DNA of 64,000 nt. Origin: Roseicyclus marinus. Its GTDB lineage: Bacteria > Pseudomonadota > Alphaproteobacteria > Rhodobacterales > Rhodobacteraceae. The stretch's first letter is position 1. Each line of letters opens with the position of its first letter. Location: positions 109,501 to 173,500 of the forward strand of contig NZ_JASJOF010000003.1 in the NCBI RefSeq assembly GCF_030163795.1, written 5' to 3'. A program made the translations under genes and the position numbers. Positions 62,416-64,000 of the stretch are shown here, in pieces. The notes beneath the pieces are model-generated. The model did not search any database, was not told where the DNA came from, and saw only the letters and a program-made list of their open reading frames with translations.

Positions 62416-64000
62416 GCGCGGGCGAAGAGCGCTGGCAAAGGGTCAACCTGGCGCTGGCCTGCTTCGCGCTTGACCCCGCAGCGCTTGGCGGCATCTGGCT
62501 GCGCGCCCGTGTCGGGCCGGTGCGGGACCGTGTGCAAGATGCACTCTACACGGCATTGCAGGGTCTGAATTTGCGGCGCATCCATCCCGGTATCGGGGAT
62601 GACGCGCTGTTTGGTGGCGTCGATCTGTCGGCCACCTTGGCCGAGGGCCGGGTGGTGCGGACCACGGGTCTGTTGGGCGATCCCGCCGTTCTGGTGATGC
62701 CGATGGCCGAACGGGTGAAACCGGGGCTGGCGGCACGGCTGGCCGCCGCGCTTGACGCGCGCAAGGGTCTGTCCCTGATCGCGCTCGACGAGGGAGCGGA
62801 GCCGGAGGAACGGCTGCCTTCGGCGCTGGCGGATCGGTTGGCGATCCATTTCGATCTAGCGGAACAGGGTCTGACATTCTCGCCCGAACTGGCGCTGGAC
62901 CGTGACGCGCTGGCGGAGGCGCGGGCGCTGTTGCCGCGCGTGACGCTGCCCGATGGCGCGATCGCGGAACTGGCCGAGGTTGCCGCGCGGTTGGGCATAG
63001 AATCATTACGTGCGCCCCTGCAGGCCTTGGCCGTGGCGCGGGCCAGCGCCGCCCTGTCGGGCGAGGATTGCGTGGAAAGCGCGGATCTGTTGCTGGCGGT
63101 GGAACTGGTTCTGGTCCCGCGCGCGACGCGGTTTCCCGAGATGCAGGACGACGCCCCGGAGCCGGAACCCGAACAAGACCAACCCGACCCGCCGCCCGAG
63201 GCCGAGGACAGGCCCGAGCCGGAAGAGGACGAGGACAGGATGGACCTGCCCCCGGCCGAGATGCTGCTGGAAGCGGCCAAGGCGATGCTGCCCCCAGATT
63301 TGCTGGCGCGGCTGGCCGCCGGGCGGGCCGTCAGGTCGAGCCCGTCGGCCAGTGGATCGGGGGCTGCGAAGAAGGGGAACCATCGCGGCCGCCCCCTGCC
63401 GTCGCGCGCGGGGCGTCCCGGTGGCGATGCGCGGGTGGATCTGGTGGCGACGTTGCGCGCGGCGGCGCCGTGGCAGCCGATGCGGCGCAAGCTGGCGGGT
63501 CAGCATGACCGGTTGCACATCCGCATGTCGGATATCCGCCTGCGCCAGTTCGAGGAAACATCGGACCGGGCGATCATTTTCGTCGTCGATGCCTCGGGTT
63601 CGGCCGCATTGGCGCGGTTGGGCGAGGCGAAGGGCGCGGTGGAATTGCTTTTGGGCGAGGCCTATGCGCGGCGCGATCACGTGGCGCTGGTGGCGTTTCG
63701 GGGTGACGGGGCAGAGGTTTTGTTGCCGCCCACCCGGTCGCTGGTGCAGACCAAGCGTCGGTTGTCGCAATTGCCGGGGGGTGGCGGCACGCCGCTGGCC
63801 GCCGGGCTGAAGGTGGCGCTGGAACTGGCGCTGTTAGCGCAGGGCAAGGGGATGACACCGTCCGTGGCGCTGCTGACCGATGGTCGGGCGAATGTCGACC
63901 TCGCGGGTCAGGCGAACCGGGCGCAGGCGGGCGAGGATGCGTCGGCCATGGCGCGCGCGATCCGGGCGCGCGGATGGCCCGCGATCGTCATCGATACGGG
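62412..64000 (+). CDS. bchD: magnesium chelatase subunit D, 3'-truncated by the window
   Basis: GTG 62412 (start SAGEERWQRVN) overlaps the bchI stop. The frame runs open to base 64000, about 529 codons. An AAA-like N-terminal part (1-230) lacks a clear Walker A. A Pro/Glu-rich linker (about 240-280, EPEPEQDQPDPPPEAEDRPE region) leads to a VWA/integrin I domain from about 385 with the MIDAS motif DASGS and GGGGTPLA then LLTDGRAN. It scaffolds BchI. The VWA C-terminus and stop lie beyond the window. Confidence 0.95.
   Translation, partial: MSAGEERWQRVNLALACFALDPAALGGIWLRARVGPVRDRVQDALYTALQGLNLRRIHPGIGDDALFGGVDLSATLAEGRVVRTTGLLGDPAVLVMPMAERVKPGLAARLAAALDARKGLSLIALDEGAEPEERLPSALADRLAIHFDLAEQGLTFSPELALDRDALAEARALLPRVTLPDGAIAELAEVAARLGIESLRAPLQALAVARASAALSGEDCVESADLLLAVELVLVPRATRFPEMQDDAPEPEPEQDQPDPPPEAEDRPEPEEDEDRMDLPPAEMLLEAAKAMLPPDLLARLAAGRAVRSSPSASGSGAAKKGNHRGRPLPSRAGRPGGDARVDLVATLRAAAPWQPMRRKLAGQHDRLHIRMSDIRLRQFEETSDRAIIFVVDASGSAALARLGEAKGAVELLLGEAYARRDHVALVAFRGDGAEVLLPPTRSLVQTKRRLSQLPGGGGTPLAAGLKVALELALLAQGKGMTPSVALLTDGRANVDLAGQANRAQAGEDASAMARAIRARGWPAIVIDT

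Noticed and set aside
1-64000. CRISPR arrays, insertion sequences, prophage genes
   Set aside because: No regularly spaced repeats, transposase, integrase or phage structural motifs found in reading both strands.

Overview
The window is a GC-rich (roughly 65% by eye) chromosomal segment of an aerobic anoxygenic phototroph of the Rhodobacteraceae (Roseobacter group, Alphaproteobacteria). The evidence is a spheroidenone/bacteriochlorophyll cluster edge (tspO, crtB, crtI, crtA, bchI, bchD), PetP/PetR regulators next to ilvE, a Rhodobacterales-type ispA-dxs operon, rimP-nusA-ylxR-infB, GTG/TTG starts, and tight 4-bp ATGA operon overlaps. I cannot name a species. No tRNA, rRNA, CRISPR array, insertion sequence or prophage was seen.

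Layout. 1-5330: 5'-truncated SHMT-like PLP enzyme, enoyl-CoA hydratase, mutM, ubiE-ubiB. 5350-11261: a flagellar block (flgD, fliK, flgJ-like, flgN-like, flgE, motB) broken by a junction at about 9068-9071, where a 5' fragment of a flagellin gene meets the 3' end of flgE; both genes lose their ends there. 11297-14400: arsenate operon arsRC-gapdh-arsJ with a palindromic operator. 14506-18938: iron(III) permease and binding protein on opposite strands around a membrane/spermidine-synthase-like protein. 19127-25409: MFS transporter, rhlE, asd, a DUF4139 protein and a ribbon-helix-helix protein. 25455-27468: a bicarbonate module (beta-carbonic anhydrase, SbtA, SbtB-like PII). 27616-30628: M17 aminopeptidase/NlpC-P60 pair and DUF2794. 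30730-37021: ilvE, petP-petR, deacetylase-xseB-ispA-dxs. 37069-43284: bacterial Nav channel, RNA methyltransferase, VOC protein and a paired ABC exporter. 43324-51856: LysE exporter, fghA-HAD-ornithine cyclodeaminase operon, AEC transporter, TetR regulator, a five-gene operon led by the glutathione-dependent formaldehyde dehydrogenase, and an I78 inhibitor. 51858-57416: rimP-nusA-ylxR-infB with a terminator in its leader and a strong terminator after it. 57474-64000: the photosynthesis genes, with two PpsR/CrtJ-type sites between crtI and crtA.

How the genes connect. dxs and ispA make the isoprenoid precursors used by crtB/crtI/crtA, and BchI/BchD form part of the Mg-chelatase of bacteriochlorophyll synthesis. 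FrmA and FghA are successive steps of glutathione-dependent formaldehyde oxidation. The ars operon couples a sensor-reductase fusion to the 1-arseno-3-phosphoglycerate route. Carbonic anhydrase plus SbtA/SbtB would raise cytosolic bicarbonate. The flagellar block looks damaged: the flagellin is a 44-residue remnant and the hook protein has lost its last residues, so either the strain has a real deletion or the assembly is chimeric at that point.
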